From Synechococcaceae cyanobacterium RL_1_2 (GTDB lineage: Bacteria > Cyanobacteriota > Cyanobacteriia > Cyanobacteriales > JAAUPO01), in the NCBI GenBank assembly GCA_012033095.1, contig JAAUPO010000137.1:1-6621 (forward strand): 6,621 bases of DNA. Direction: 5' to 3'. Of the stretch, positions 1 through 5,525 are shown piece after piece. Under the pieces are notes generated by a model, which saw only the letters and a program-made list of their open reading frames with translations, searched no databases and was not told the origin of the DNA. Position 1 is the stretch's first letter; the number at the start of each line of letters is the position of its first letter. Position numbers and translations under genes: made by a program.

Positions 1-809
1 ACCTCATTAAAAATTCGGCTAAAGGATTGGCTCCATAGATTAGTCGAGATAAATAAATCTTGATAATGGATCCATTGGGCTCCATACCAAGCCCAGAGGG
101 GTAAACTCCCTAGAATAAATCCCAATAGACCATAGAAGGATAGTAATAGGCGAGGGGTATCCCACAACAGAAAGGCAAACGCGATCGCTCCCCACAACCC
201 AGCCATCATGATGCCCTTAGTTAGACCAACCAAAGCTATGCTCAAACCCACCACCAAAGACCAACGGAGATCGCGACGGCAACGCAGTACTGCCCAAAGA
301 GTCATAATGCCAAAACAAAGCACGGGCCCATCTAGCATCGCTAGGCGGCCATGGCGCACCACCGGTAACATGGTGAGATAGGTCAGGGCTGTTAGCAAAG
401 CCGGTAATCTTAAACTAAATAATTCCCTAGCTAAACCGTAGAGCACCGGTACCGATAAAGCCGTTAAAAAAGCTCCTGGAATTCTAGCCGCAAACTCATT
501 CACGCCCCAGAGTCGAAATGCCTCAGCAATGAGATTATGCATGAGGGGCGGTTTATTCAAATAGGGTTCACCGTTGAGGGACGGAAATAACCAATGGAGA
601 GCCTCAGGGGAGTGGCGACTAATTTCCTTTGCGACCTGGGCAACGGTGGCTTCGTCCCAATCCCGCAGGGGCATATCCCCTAAATTGAAACAATATAAAC
701 ACAGTGCCGCAAAAGTTAGGGCGAAAATGCAGAAAAGTTCTAGGGATCTTTCAGATCGTTTAGTTTTAGTTAGATATTGCACCGAAGACGCTGGAGGAGG
801 GCCGCCCAT
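1..809 (-). CDS. ArnT/PMT-family membrane glycosyltransferase, N-terminal part (runs off the left edge)
   Basis: The minus-strand frame stays open for 269 codons from ATG at 809 to the edge of the window; the C-terminus is missing. I identify it as a dolichyl/undecaprenyl-phosphate-mannose-type (GT39/GT83, ArnT-like) transferase, an integral membrane enzyme that moves a sugar from a polyprenyl-phosphate donor to an acceptor on the outer face of the plasma membrane. What is visible: a basic N-terminus, a hydrophobic helix at about residues 25-43, then the first external loop with the acidic motif RDWDEATVA (D50, D52, E53), where the family has its catalytic acid. Next come NKPPL (85-89), RHGRLAMLD (152-160) and several hydrophobic segments between about 111 and 243. 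The family is usually 450-600 residues, so roughly half is present. An in-frame TAA lies two codons before the ATG, so no longer start is possible. No convincing Shine-Dalgarno is seen. Acceptor and donor cannot be told. Confidence 0.88.
   Translation of the reverse strand, partial: MGGPPPASSVQYLTKTKRSERSLELFCIFALTFAALCLYCFNLGDMPLRDWDEATVAQVAKEISRHSPEALHWLFPSLNGEPYLNKPPLMHNLIAEAFRLWGVNEFAARIPGAFLTALSVPVLYGLARELFSLRLPALLTALTYLTMLPVVRHGRLAMLDGPVLCFGIMTLWAVLRCRRDLRWSLVVGLSIALVGLTKGIMMAGLWGAIAFAFLLWDTPRLLLSFYGLLGFILGSLPLWAWYGAQWIHYQDLFISTNLWSQSFSRIFNE
181..188. repeat. HIP1 palindrome GCGATCGC
   Basis: This is a perfect copy of the octamer that is over-represented in many cyanobacterial genomes. 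Further perfect copies lie at 1199-1206 (inside purN) and 2385-2392 (inside the OmpA-like gene). Near-copies such as GCGATCGG occur at about 3133 and 4807. All three perfect copies are inside coding sequence. They support a cyanobacterial origin, not a local function. Confidence 0.85.
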
Positions 810-1167
810 AGCTGATTAGATTAGGTTATGGCAAATGTATTGTTAGGTTAGCATAGTTAATTTTTCTCTTTTCTATTTCCAGCAATAAAAATCGGGGAAT
901 TTTTTTTATGATTTTTTATGATCTTGATATTGATGGAAAAGCAAGGAACAAAAAGAGGCTAGGGATACTTCGTTAGTGGGACTTAAACATTTTTTGAGGT
1001 TAACAAGCACAAAAACCTTGCGGAGTGCAGAGTGCAGAATATTACCTCAAAGGGGCTAAAATTTTCCAAACATCATGGTTCCCAGGACGGAATCGAAATT
1101 TTTGCGTAAGTCCTGTATCTTAAACCGATAGGTCAAGGGGAGTCATGGCGGCTTGAGGGGCCAGAAC
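810..1167. other. Non-coding gap between purN and the glycosyltransferase gene
   Basis: These 358 bases have no plausible gene in any frame. They hold the 3' side of purN and the 5' side of the glycosyltransferase gene, both minus strand, so a promoter for the latter should lie near 820-900. I see no clear -35/-10 pair. Small repeats are present: a near-tandem ATTTTTTATG pair around 900-921, a perfect tandem GAGTGCA pair at 1023-1036, and the AGGACTTACGCA-containing element at 1083-1115, annotated separately. No strong terminator is visible after purN. Confidence 0.6.
1083..1115 (-). repeat. Small inverted repeat CAGGAC...GTCCTG containing AGGACTTACGCA
   Basis: CAGGAC (1083-1088) and GTCCTG (1110-1115) form 6-bp perfect arms around a 21-base spacer. 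The minus strand of the right arm reads AGGACTTACGCA (1114-1103). From memory, this dodecamer recurs in intergenic DNA of many cyanobacteria, often near transposon remnants; I could not check that here. An 18-codon plus-strand frame crosses the element but has no other gene-like property. Treated as a dispersed-repeat candidate only. Confidence 0.35.
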
Positions 1168-1803
1168 CTATGGATGGGCCCCGGAGGCGGTGGCTAAGGC
1201 GATCGCGGCGGGAAAAATGCGATGTTCTTGGATTTGAATCCGCTGGTGGAGGGTTTCGGCGTTATCTTCTGGATAAACAGGGACAGCCGCCTGCATGAGA
1301 ATTTTGCCACTATCCACTTCCAAGCTAGCCAAATGGACAGTACAACCAGTAATTTTGACCTGGGAGGTTAGGGCCTGTTCGACGGCTTTGATACCCTTAA
1401 AACTAGGTAAAAGACTAGGATGGATATTAATAACGCGATCGGGGTAAGCCGTTAGTAAGACCTCAGTTACAATCCGCATCCAGCCAGCCATAATCACCCA
1501 TTCCACCCCATGGGCTTGCATGATCTGGACAATTTCTTGATCTAACCTAGTCCTCGGTGTTAACTGACGATGATCCAAGAAAATACAAGGGATACCCCAT
1601 TTTTTGGCCCTTGCTTTCACCTGGGCCTCAGGGTTGTTATAGATCACCACTTCAATGTTGGCTTGTAATTCCCCACGATCGATCGCCTGGGCCACACATT
1701 CAAAATTAGTCCCACTACCGGAGGCTAATACCCCTAACTTAACGGGAGTAATGACATGGGGTTTGATGGCGGAAAGATCTGGAGATACAAGACTATGGCC
1801 CAT
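1168..1803 (-). CDS. purN: Phosphoribosylglycinamide formyltransferase (GART)
   Basis: This enzyme transfers the formyl group of 10-formyltetrahydrofolate to glycinamide ribonucleotide, the third step of cytoplasmic de novo purine synthesis. The 211-residue product matches the usual PurN length of 190-215. KLGVLASGSGTN at 22-33 is the phosphate-binding N-terminal loop. VINIHPSLLPSFKG at 124-137 holds the catalytic pair N126 and H128, and GCTVHLASLEVDSGKIL at 153-169 holds the third catalytic residue, D164. All three expected catalytic residues are therefore present. The start is ATG at 1803; an in-frame TGA lies three codons upstream, so nothing longer is possible. The first 20 residues precede the conserved core, as in other cyanobacterial PurN. 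The gene is transcribed divergently from the OmpA-like gene and stands alone, not in a pur operon. It contains one HIP1 site near its 3' end. No frameshift is present. Confidence 0.98.
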   Translation of the reverse strand: MGHSLVSPDLSAIKPHVITPVKLGVLASGSGTNFECVAQAIDRGELQANIEVVIYNNPEAQVKARAKKWGIPCIFLDHRQLTPRTRLDQEIVQIMQAHGVEWVIMAGWMRIVTEVLLTAYPDRVINIHPSLLPSFKGIKAVEQALTSQVKITGCTVHLASLEVDSGKILMQAAVPVYPEDNAETLHQRIQIQEHRIFPAAIALATASGAHP

Positions 1804-1939
1804 AACAAATCAAAAATAACTAAGATATTAAAATCTGTAAAATCTAATTTTAAATTGAAATGGTTGTTCCCATAGGTCAGTACTATGGGGAAATCCTAGA
1901 GCGAACAACTACCTAAGTTTTGTTATTAATCCTGCAGCC
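1804..1939. promoter_or_regulatory. Divergent promoter region between purN and the OmpA-like gene
   Basis: This 136-bp region must carry start signals for both genes. The half next to purN is very AT-rich (1805-1860). The half next to the OmpA-like gene carries the nested dyad annotated at 1863-1909. No confident -35/-10 pair can be named. Neither gene has an obvious Shine-Dalgarno, which is common in cyanobacteria. Confidence 0.6.
1863..1909 (+). promoter_or_regulatory. Nested inverted repeat upstream of the OmpA-like gene
   Basis: The outer arms GTTGTTC (1863-1869) and GAACAAC (1903-1909) are perfect complements. Inside them CCCATAG (1869-1875) and CTATGGG (1883-1889) form a second perfect 7-bp stem with a 7-base loop. 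The whole ends 30 bases before the ATG at 1940. As RNA it could fold into one hairpin with an asymmetric internal loop on the 3' side. As DNA it could be a protein-binding dyad. No T-run follows, so it is not an intrinsic terminator. Its function is inferred only from symmetry and position. Confidence 0.4.
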
Positions 1940-2746
1940 ATGACCCCAGATTCTCCCCCCCCATCTTCAGGGACTAAACCAGCCCCTACGCGATTGGGTT
2001 TATGGACAAAAAATATTTCTCTAGCCGCTGGAACCCTCGGCCTTGCAGTGGTTAGTGGCATGGTGTTGGGGGAACTATTTCCCCCCCCTAAACCCACTGC
2101 CCCTCTATTTTGGCAAGGGATCGCCGCCCTGTTTAATCCTTCCCCATCGTCAGGGGAAGTGCTCGACGAGGCCGTACTAGCCCTCACCGATGAAGAATTA
2201 ACTAGCTTAGAGGTGGAAGTTAAGAGCCTCACCCAGGAATTTCAAGCGTTAAACGATCGCTTAGGGCGTATTGCGAACAAAGTAGTCATTGACCCTAAAA
2301 TTACCGGAGTTAAGGACCAATTAGCGGCGATCGACCAAAAACTAAATCTCCTGGATCAAAGTAATATGCAGGCGGCCCTCCCCAGCGATCGCGGCACCCA
2401 ATTAACCCTACCCCTGAACCTGCTATTTGCCCCCAACAGCACCCAATTATCCTCCTCCGGAGAAGAACTATTACCGGATCTAGTACAAGATCTAGCCAGT
2501 GGTTCCGGTGATACCCTGCGCATCGCTGTCCATAGCAGTGACGGCACCAAACAATTACCCCAACAAAAACTCTCCTTTCAAAGAGCCAAACGGGTGCAAC
2601 AACTGCTAAAAAGTTACCTTGGGGAAAATTACCGTTGGATTATTGTCGGTTATGGCAGCCAAACTTTGCCCCTTGCGAGTGGTTCAGACCAAGCCAAAGG
2701 AGTTAACGAACGATTAGAAATCTCCGTTATTTCCCCTAATCCCTAG
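1940..2746 (+). CDS. Membrane-anchored coiled-coil protein with OmpA-like C-terminal domain
   Basis: This is a 268-residue envelope protein. Residues 1-20 are proline- and serine-rich and polar. About 28-47 form one hydrophobic helix without a clear cleavage site, so it is probably a signal anchor in the plasma membrane. A proline-rich linker follows at 48-70. Residues about 76-140 are charged and heptad-like (coiled coil). About 158-264 form an OmpA/MotB-type domain, recognised by LNLLFAPNSTQL (159-170), LSFQRAKRVQQLL (211-223) and GVNERLEISV (254-263, the usual NRRIEI strand). Such domains normally grip peptidoglycan through diaminopimelate. The Arg of LSxxRA is present (R215). The usual Asn three residues before that Leu is Gln (Q208), and the usual HTD Asp aligns with S200, next to D201. 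The architecture resembles MotB/TolR-like or cyanobacterial wall-anchoring proteins. No MotA partner is nearby. The start is the first ATG after the divergent promoter. One HIP1 site lies inside. Confidence 0.9.
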   Translation: MTPDSPPPSSGTKPAPTRLGLWTKNISLAAGTLGLAVVSGMVLGELFPPPKPTAPLFWQGIAALFNPSPSSGEVLDEAVLALTDEELTSLEVEVKSLTQEFQALNDRLGRIANKVVIDPKITGVKDQLAAIDQKLNLLDQSNMQAALPSDRGTQLTLPLNLLFAPNSTQLSSSGEELLPDLVQDLASGSGDTLRIAVHSSDGTKQLPQQKLSFQRAKRVQQLLKSYLGENYRWIIVGYGSQTLPLASGSDQAKGVNERLEISVISPNP

Positions 2747-2779
2747 CCCTTTATTACACAATAATCCCTAAGGGGATAG

Positions 2780-2812
2780 TTAAAAAACGCCCCTAGCCCG
2801 CAAGTTTTTTAA
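2780..2812 (+). promoter_or_regulatory. AT-rich inverted repeat between the OmpA-like and YflT-like genes
   Basis: TTAAAAAAC (2780-2788) and GTTTTTTAA (2804-2812) are perfect 9-bp complementary arms with a 15-base spacer. They lie in the 86-bp gap between two co-directional genes, 20 bases before the downstream ATG. The stem is almost all A:T, so it is weaker than a classical intrinsic terminator, although six T's lie in the right arm. It could be a weak terminator for the upstream gene or a leader hairpin of the downstream one. Confidence 0.35.
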
Positions 2813-2832
2813 GAAATTATTACAAAATCATA

Positions 2833-3342
2833 ATGAAGTACGTTATTGCCGTAGTCCAAGACCGGATCCAAGCTGAAGCCGCTTTTACTGATCTAGAAAA
2901 AGCAGGTATTGCTCTCACCGAATTAAGCATCATTGGCCGGGGATATAAAACCGCCGATGAGTTTGGTTTTCTTGACCCTTCAGATCAGGGAAAAAAAGGG
3001 TTTTTATTCATGGCGATCTGGCTAGTACCCTTTGGTTTTGCTGGGGGATTTGTGTTTGATTATATTACCGGACTGGACACGTTTGCCTGGGCCGGCACCA
3101 CGGGTCGTCACTTCGTCGGGGGATTAGCCGGCGCGATCGGTGGAGCCATGGGCAGCTTTTTTGTGGGCGGTGGTTCTGGGATCGGCCTTGGCAGCGGCGA
3201 CTCCCTCCCCTATCGCAATCGTTTAAATGAAGGTAGATATTTAGTTGTGATTAGAGATCCACGGGAAGAGCGGGGCTATCAAATTCGCAAAATTTTAGAA
3301 GCCTATAAGCCAGATAGTATTTCCGAGTACGACCCTAATTAA
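2833..3342 (+). CDS. Small glycine-rich membrane protein with YflT-like (general stress) N-terminus
   Basis: This is a 169-residue protein without an assigned function. Residues 1-37 (KYVIAVVQD...AEAAFTDLEKAGIALTELSIIGRG) have the beta-alpha-beta pattern of the YflT/general-stress-protein 17M family, in which a helix rich in Ala, Asp and Glu sits between two hydrophobic strands. About 56-78 form a hydrophobic helix. About 92-121 form a second, glycine-zipper-like membrane segment (GGLAGAIGG, FFVGGGSGIGLG). Residues 134-169 return to a soluble strand-helix unit (GRYLVVIRD...QIRKILEAY) that could complete the ferredoxin-like fold, so the membrane hairpin looks inserted into the soluble domain. 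The cytoplasmic location of both ends is inferred. It follows the OmpA-like gene by 86 bp on the same strand, with an inverted repeat between, so co-transcription is possible but unproven. The start is the only sensible ATG, with no strong Shine-Dalgarno. The frame is intact. Confidence 0.85.
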   Translation: MKYVIAVVQDRIQAEAAFTDLEKAGIALTELSIIGRGYKTADEFGFLDPSDQGKKGFLFMAIWLVPFGFAGGFVFDYITGLDTFAWAGTTGRHFVGGLAGAIGGAMGSFFVGGGSGIGLGSGDSLPYRNRLNEGRYLVVIRDPREERGYQIRKILEAYKPDSISEYDPN

Positions 3343-3531
3343 CTTAATCAACTGATAGTTGTACATTTTGGGGATTCTGGGGTGTTTTTTGGTTGCGGTC
3401 TTTTATGAACCATCCTTATTTCCCTTGATTATGGGTTAATGGTTATGCGCCTGGGAGATTGCTATAGACAGCGTTTGCCCAAAAATAAAACTCATACCAA
3501 ATCCGCCCAGTAGGATAAGGAAATTGTTGAA
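3343..3531. other. Non-coding stretch downstream of the YflT-like gene
   Basis: No gene is supported in these bases. Seven bases after the stop codon, CAACT (3349-3353) and AGTTG (3357-3361) can form a short hairpin with a 3-base loop, without a good T-tract, so it is a weak terminator candidate at best. The rest has stops in every frame and runs directly into the inverted-repeat element that starts at 3532. Confidence 0.5.
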
Positions 3532-3781
3532 GCCATTGGAGGCTGTTTATAAAGTCAATTTTGGAGGCAGGGGGGCTTTATAGAACCCATTTGGGATCTA
3601 TCGGTAGATTTGTAATACTTAAACTGTATTGATTTCATGCTGACCAGGTTCATTTTGATTAAGGTTTTTCGGCTCAAGTCTATACTGTGCATTGACCGTT
3701 AAAAGGGATATACCTGAAAGCCTTATTGTTCAAGATCAAGATCTCAAATGGGTTCTATGAATCAGCCCTAAGACCAATGGC
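3532..3781. mobile_element. MITE-like imperfect inverted-repeat element (transposon-end remnant)
   Basis: The best part of the terminal repeats is 20 bp: 3580-3599 pairs with 3739-3758 with one mismatch (core AACCCATTTG / CAAATGGGTT). Further out, GGCTGTTTATA (3541-3551) pairs with the right side around TATGAATCAGCC (3756-3767), and GCCATTGG (3532-3539) pairs exactly with CCAATGGC (3774-3781). The left arm is about 25-30 bases longer, because it contains a second TTTATA-type segment that the right arm lacks. The 139 bases between the inner arms have no transposase-like frame. I see no clear target-site duplication. A non-autonomous element or a collapsed insertion sequence fits best. A large RNA hairpin or a chance dyad is less likely at this match length. 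It ends 25 bases from the stop of the broken VOC gene. Confidence 0.55.
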
Positions 3782-3806
3782 AATGTGGGCCGGGGTTAGG
3801 GTTTAC

Positions 3807-4239
3807 TTAATCTCGATCGCCGATTTCATCAATTTGTTGTCCACCAAAAATAGCTTCCCGATGCACATAAAATTTAAACTCCAACATATTACCAAAGGGA
3901 TCAATCAAAAAAAAAGGTATGGTGCTCCGTCAAGCGATCGGGAAATCGTAATTTGGGGTTTTGATAAAATTTCAGATTTTGGGCTTGGCAACGGGCTAAT
4001 AGTTGATCCCACTCTGTTTTGGTGTTTAGCACTAAACCAAAATGACGGGGATAAATCCCTTGTTGGGGAGGAAAATCCTGATCCGTCATGTGGGTAACTA
4101 ACTGGGAACCATAAAAATCAAAAATAATGGCTTGTTCATTGGCCCGACCCATGGAACAACCTAAACCACGATGATAAAAATCCTTGGCTTGTTCAATATC
4201 GGTGATCGGAATCGCTAGGTGAAAAATGGGGATAGACAT
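3807..4239 (-). pseudogene. VOC/glyoxalase-family protein, frameshifted at a 9-base homopolymer
   Basis: From ATG at 4239 the frame gives 112 residues and stops at 3901, at HHTFFFD. The coding sense has nine T's here (plus-strand A's 3907-3915). Removing one T joins it to TFFLIDPFGNMLEFKFYVHREAIFGGQQ and on to a TAA at 3807-3809, giving 143 residues, a normal length for this single-domain family. The VOC (vicinal oxygen chelate) fold appears as FHLAIPITDIEQAKDFYHRGLG (6-27), IFDFYGSQLVTH (39-50), IYPRHFGLVL (62-71) and the restored DPFGNMLEFK (113-122). The likely metal ligands are H7, H66 and E120; the frameshift removes E120 and the last strand. The function in the family is metal-dependent (lyase, dioxygenase or hydrolase) but cannot be narrowed. 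The lesion may be a real mutation, a slippage site that still yields some full-length product, or a base-calling error. A palindrome lies just upstream of the start. Confidence 0.9.
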
Positions 4240-4626
4240 GAACGGTACAGTTATAGCTATATAGCTATGTAGATGTTGCTATATTTTTTATCTTTTCTAA
4301 ATTCTCTATATTTTGCCTAAATATTGCTGAATAATTCGTCACAAGCTGGAGCAATGATTAGTAATTAAAGTTTAGATAGAGCAATGCTCATCAACTCGAA
4401 GGATAACTATAGGAATTCTAAATAGCTTGTGGCAATTGAGTACCTTGAAAGCCAAGTCTAGTAATGATCTTGATGTTATGACCTCGTTAGGACTACTATA
4501 TGCTCCTCAATCTCCTCCTCAACAGGTAGTAAGCTTTCCTTAAACTTTTCGGATTAGCTATATACCCGTAATCAGAGGGGGTGATTTGGTTAGGTGGGGA
4601 ATGGGGTCTAACTTGAGTTTCTAAGA
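4240..4626. other. Non-coding gap upstream of the VOC pseudogene
   Basis: These 387 bases hold no gene that I can support. The part next to 4240 should be the promoter region of the VOC gene and contains the palindrome at 4253-4268. A plus-strand frame of about 55 codons ends at a TAA near 4544 (last residues LLYAPQSPPQQVVSFP) but has no good start, no Shine-Dalgarno and no recognisable family. It may be a gene remnant or chance. Confidence 0.5.
4253..4268. promoter_or_regulatory. 16-bp perfect palindrome, two ATAGCTAT units, before the VOC gene
   Basis: ATAGCTAT (4253-4260) is itself palindromic and is followed at once by a second identical copy (4261-4268). The block is thus both a tandem repeat and a perfect 16-bp palindrome. 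It sits 13 bases from the start codon of the VOC-family gene (minus strand), where an operator would interfere with transcription or translation initiation. TATAGC also resembles -10 elements. The role is inferred from symmetry and position only. Confidence 0.45.
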
Positions 4627-5165
4627 TTAGTTACAGTGACGACGTTTTTCGATTTTCTCGCTAAAATAAACCGTTTCGATGCCAAAGGAGTTTTTGGCTA
4701 GGGTATAGCTCGTCGTGAGGTAAGCAACATCTTCCTCGATTTCATCGGATTTAACCACCGTAATCCATTCACGATCGCTGAGTAAAACTAAGGGTTTGAG
4801 GTCAGCGCGATCGGGGATAAAATCTTGATCCCAAAGCCATTCAGACTGTACTTATAAACAAAACCTTCATTCCCTTGAAGTCGAGCATTAGCCTGTTCGA
4901 GGTTGGTAATAGTACCGTACTCAAAAATTTTATTGTTAGTATCCACTAAGCGGGAAGAATAAATTGTGTCTAGGGAAAAAAAACAAACGGAAGATGAAGA
5001 TATTTTAATAGCTCCATTCTCCGCGATCGGTTTAGAAGCATAGAGGCCATTAAAGGCTAAGGCCAAACTATGACTATTCCCTAGAGGGCCATGGTTAGGA
5101 ATCAGGCCTAAACCAATGGTGCTAAGGGTACAAGATGCTAATAAATAATTAATAGGTCTGTTCAT
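4627..5165 (-). pseudogene. Putative secreted protein of unknown function, frameshifted near 4851
   Basis: I do not recognise this family. From ATG at 5165 the product begins with a signal-peptide-like stretch (MNRPINYLLASCTLSTIGLGL, then an Ala/Leu-rich site about residues 33-36), so export is likely. The frame continues to a TAG at 4788-4790 and ends with KYSLNGFGIK. In the other frame, from about 4851 to the TAA at 4627-4629, about 74 codons stay open and read as normal hydrophilic protein (QSEWLWDQDF, REWITVVKSDEIEED, ending KRRHCN) without any ATG of their own. One missing base near 4851-4853 (just after GFVYK) would join them into 179 residues. A longer start at 5195 gives 10 more residues but lacks a well-spaced Shine-Dalgarno. 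The alternative is an intact 125- or 135-residue protein ending at 4788 with chance open sequence after it; the composition of the tail argues against that. Confidence 0.68.
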
Positions 5166-5172
5166 AAATTTG

Positions 5173-5177
5173 TCCTT
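5173..5177 (-). promoter_or_regulatory. Shine-Dalgarno AAGGA for the secreted-protein gene
   Basis: On the minus strand AAGGA is followed by seven bases and then ATG at 5165. It is the only well-placed Shine-Dalgarno near the two possible in-frame ATGs and decides the start at 5165 over 5195. For 5195, the closest purine-rich motif (AGGAG) is about 15 bases away, too far. Confidence 0.65.
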
Positions 5178-5221
5178 AAGGTGCTGATGATCCATGGAAG
5201 CTATCGAAAGCTCCTGAAGAG

Positions 5222-5246
5222 AAAAAGGTTAACAAGTTACCTTTTT
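5222..5246 (-). promoter_or_regulatory. Hairpin-forming inverted repeat in the leader of the secreted-protein gene
   Basis: AAAAAGGT (5222-5229) and ACCTTTTT (5239-5246) are perfect 8-bp arms with a 9-base loop. In either direction the stem ends in a run of five T's, so it could act as a weak bidirectional terminator. No gene ends here, because both neighbours start outward, so an attenuator-like leader hairpin is the simplest reading. Confidence 0.4.
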
Positions 5247-5525
5247 GCATCCTAAACTTCCCGAAACTACGGAAATTTCTAACTTTTTTTAACTGAATTT
5301 ATTCCCAAATTCTAGAAGCTAGGTTTGTGCAAATATTCTCTAAACCAATGATAAAACTAACTATTTTTAATGAAGATGTTATTAATGTATTCTACGCTCC
5401 ATATTTTAAAGTGAATTAATCCAGAAGTAATGTTTAATTTGAAGGTAATTTGAGGAAGAAAGTGATGGGATCAAATTTATGGTAGAAAGTGAACATACCA
5501 TTATTAAAAACAAGATTCAATCACC

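Larger units (their letters stand above)
5166..5525. other. AT-rich divergent intergenic region
   Basis: These 360 bases separate the secreted-protein gene (minus) from the Ap4A phosphorylase gene (plus) and must contain promoters for both. The side next to 5165 holds a Shine-Dalgarno and a hairpin, annotated separately. A 9-bp direct repeat, AGAAAGTGA, occurs at 5457-5465 and 5484-5492, with starts 27 bases apart, upstream of the ATG at 5526. No gene is seen. Confidence 0.5.

Noticed and set aside
574..819. Plus-strand 81-codon open frame
   Set aside because: It lies antisense to the glycosyltransferase gene, whose minus-strand frame carries clear family motifs. It has low complexity and no recognisable domain.
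1074..1130. Tiny plus-strand frame of 18 codons beginning MVPRTESKFLRKS
   Set aside because: It coincides with the short inverted repeat and has no Shine-Dalgarno, so it is better explained as a repeat.
1909..2550. Minus-strand open frames of 107 and 64 codons opposite the OmpA-like gene
   Set aside because: Both are shadows of the plus-strand gene, with serine-, glycine- and arginine-rich compositions typical of antisense frames.
3726..4097. Plus-strand 123-codon open frame
   Set aside because: It spans the right arm of the inverted-repeat element and then the antisense strand of the VOC gene, including its homopolymer. No domain is recognisable, and the minus-strand reading explains the sequence fully.
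4375..4546. Plus-strand open frame of about 55 codons ending in PPQQVVSFP
   Set aside because: No usable start near its beginning, no ribosome-binding site and no recognisable family; probably chance or an unreadable remnant.
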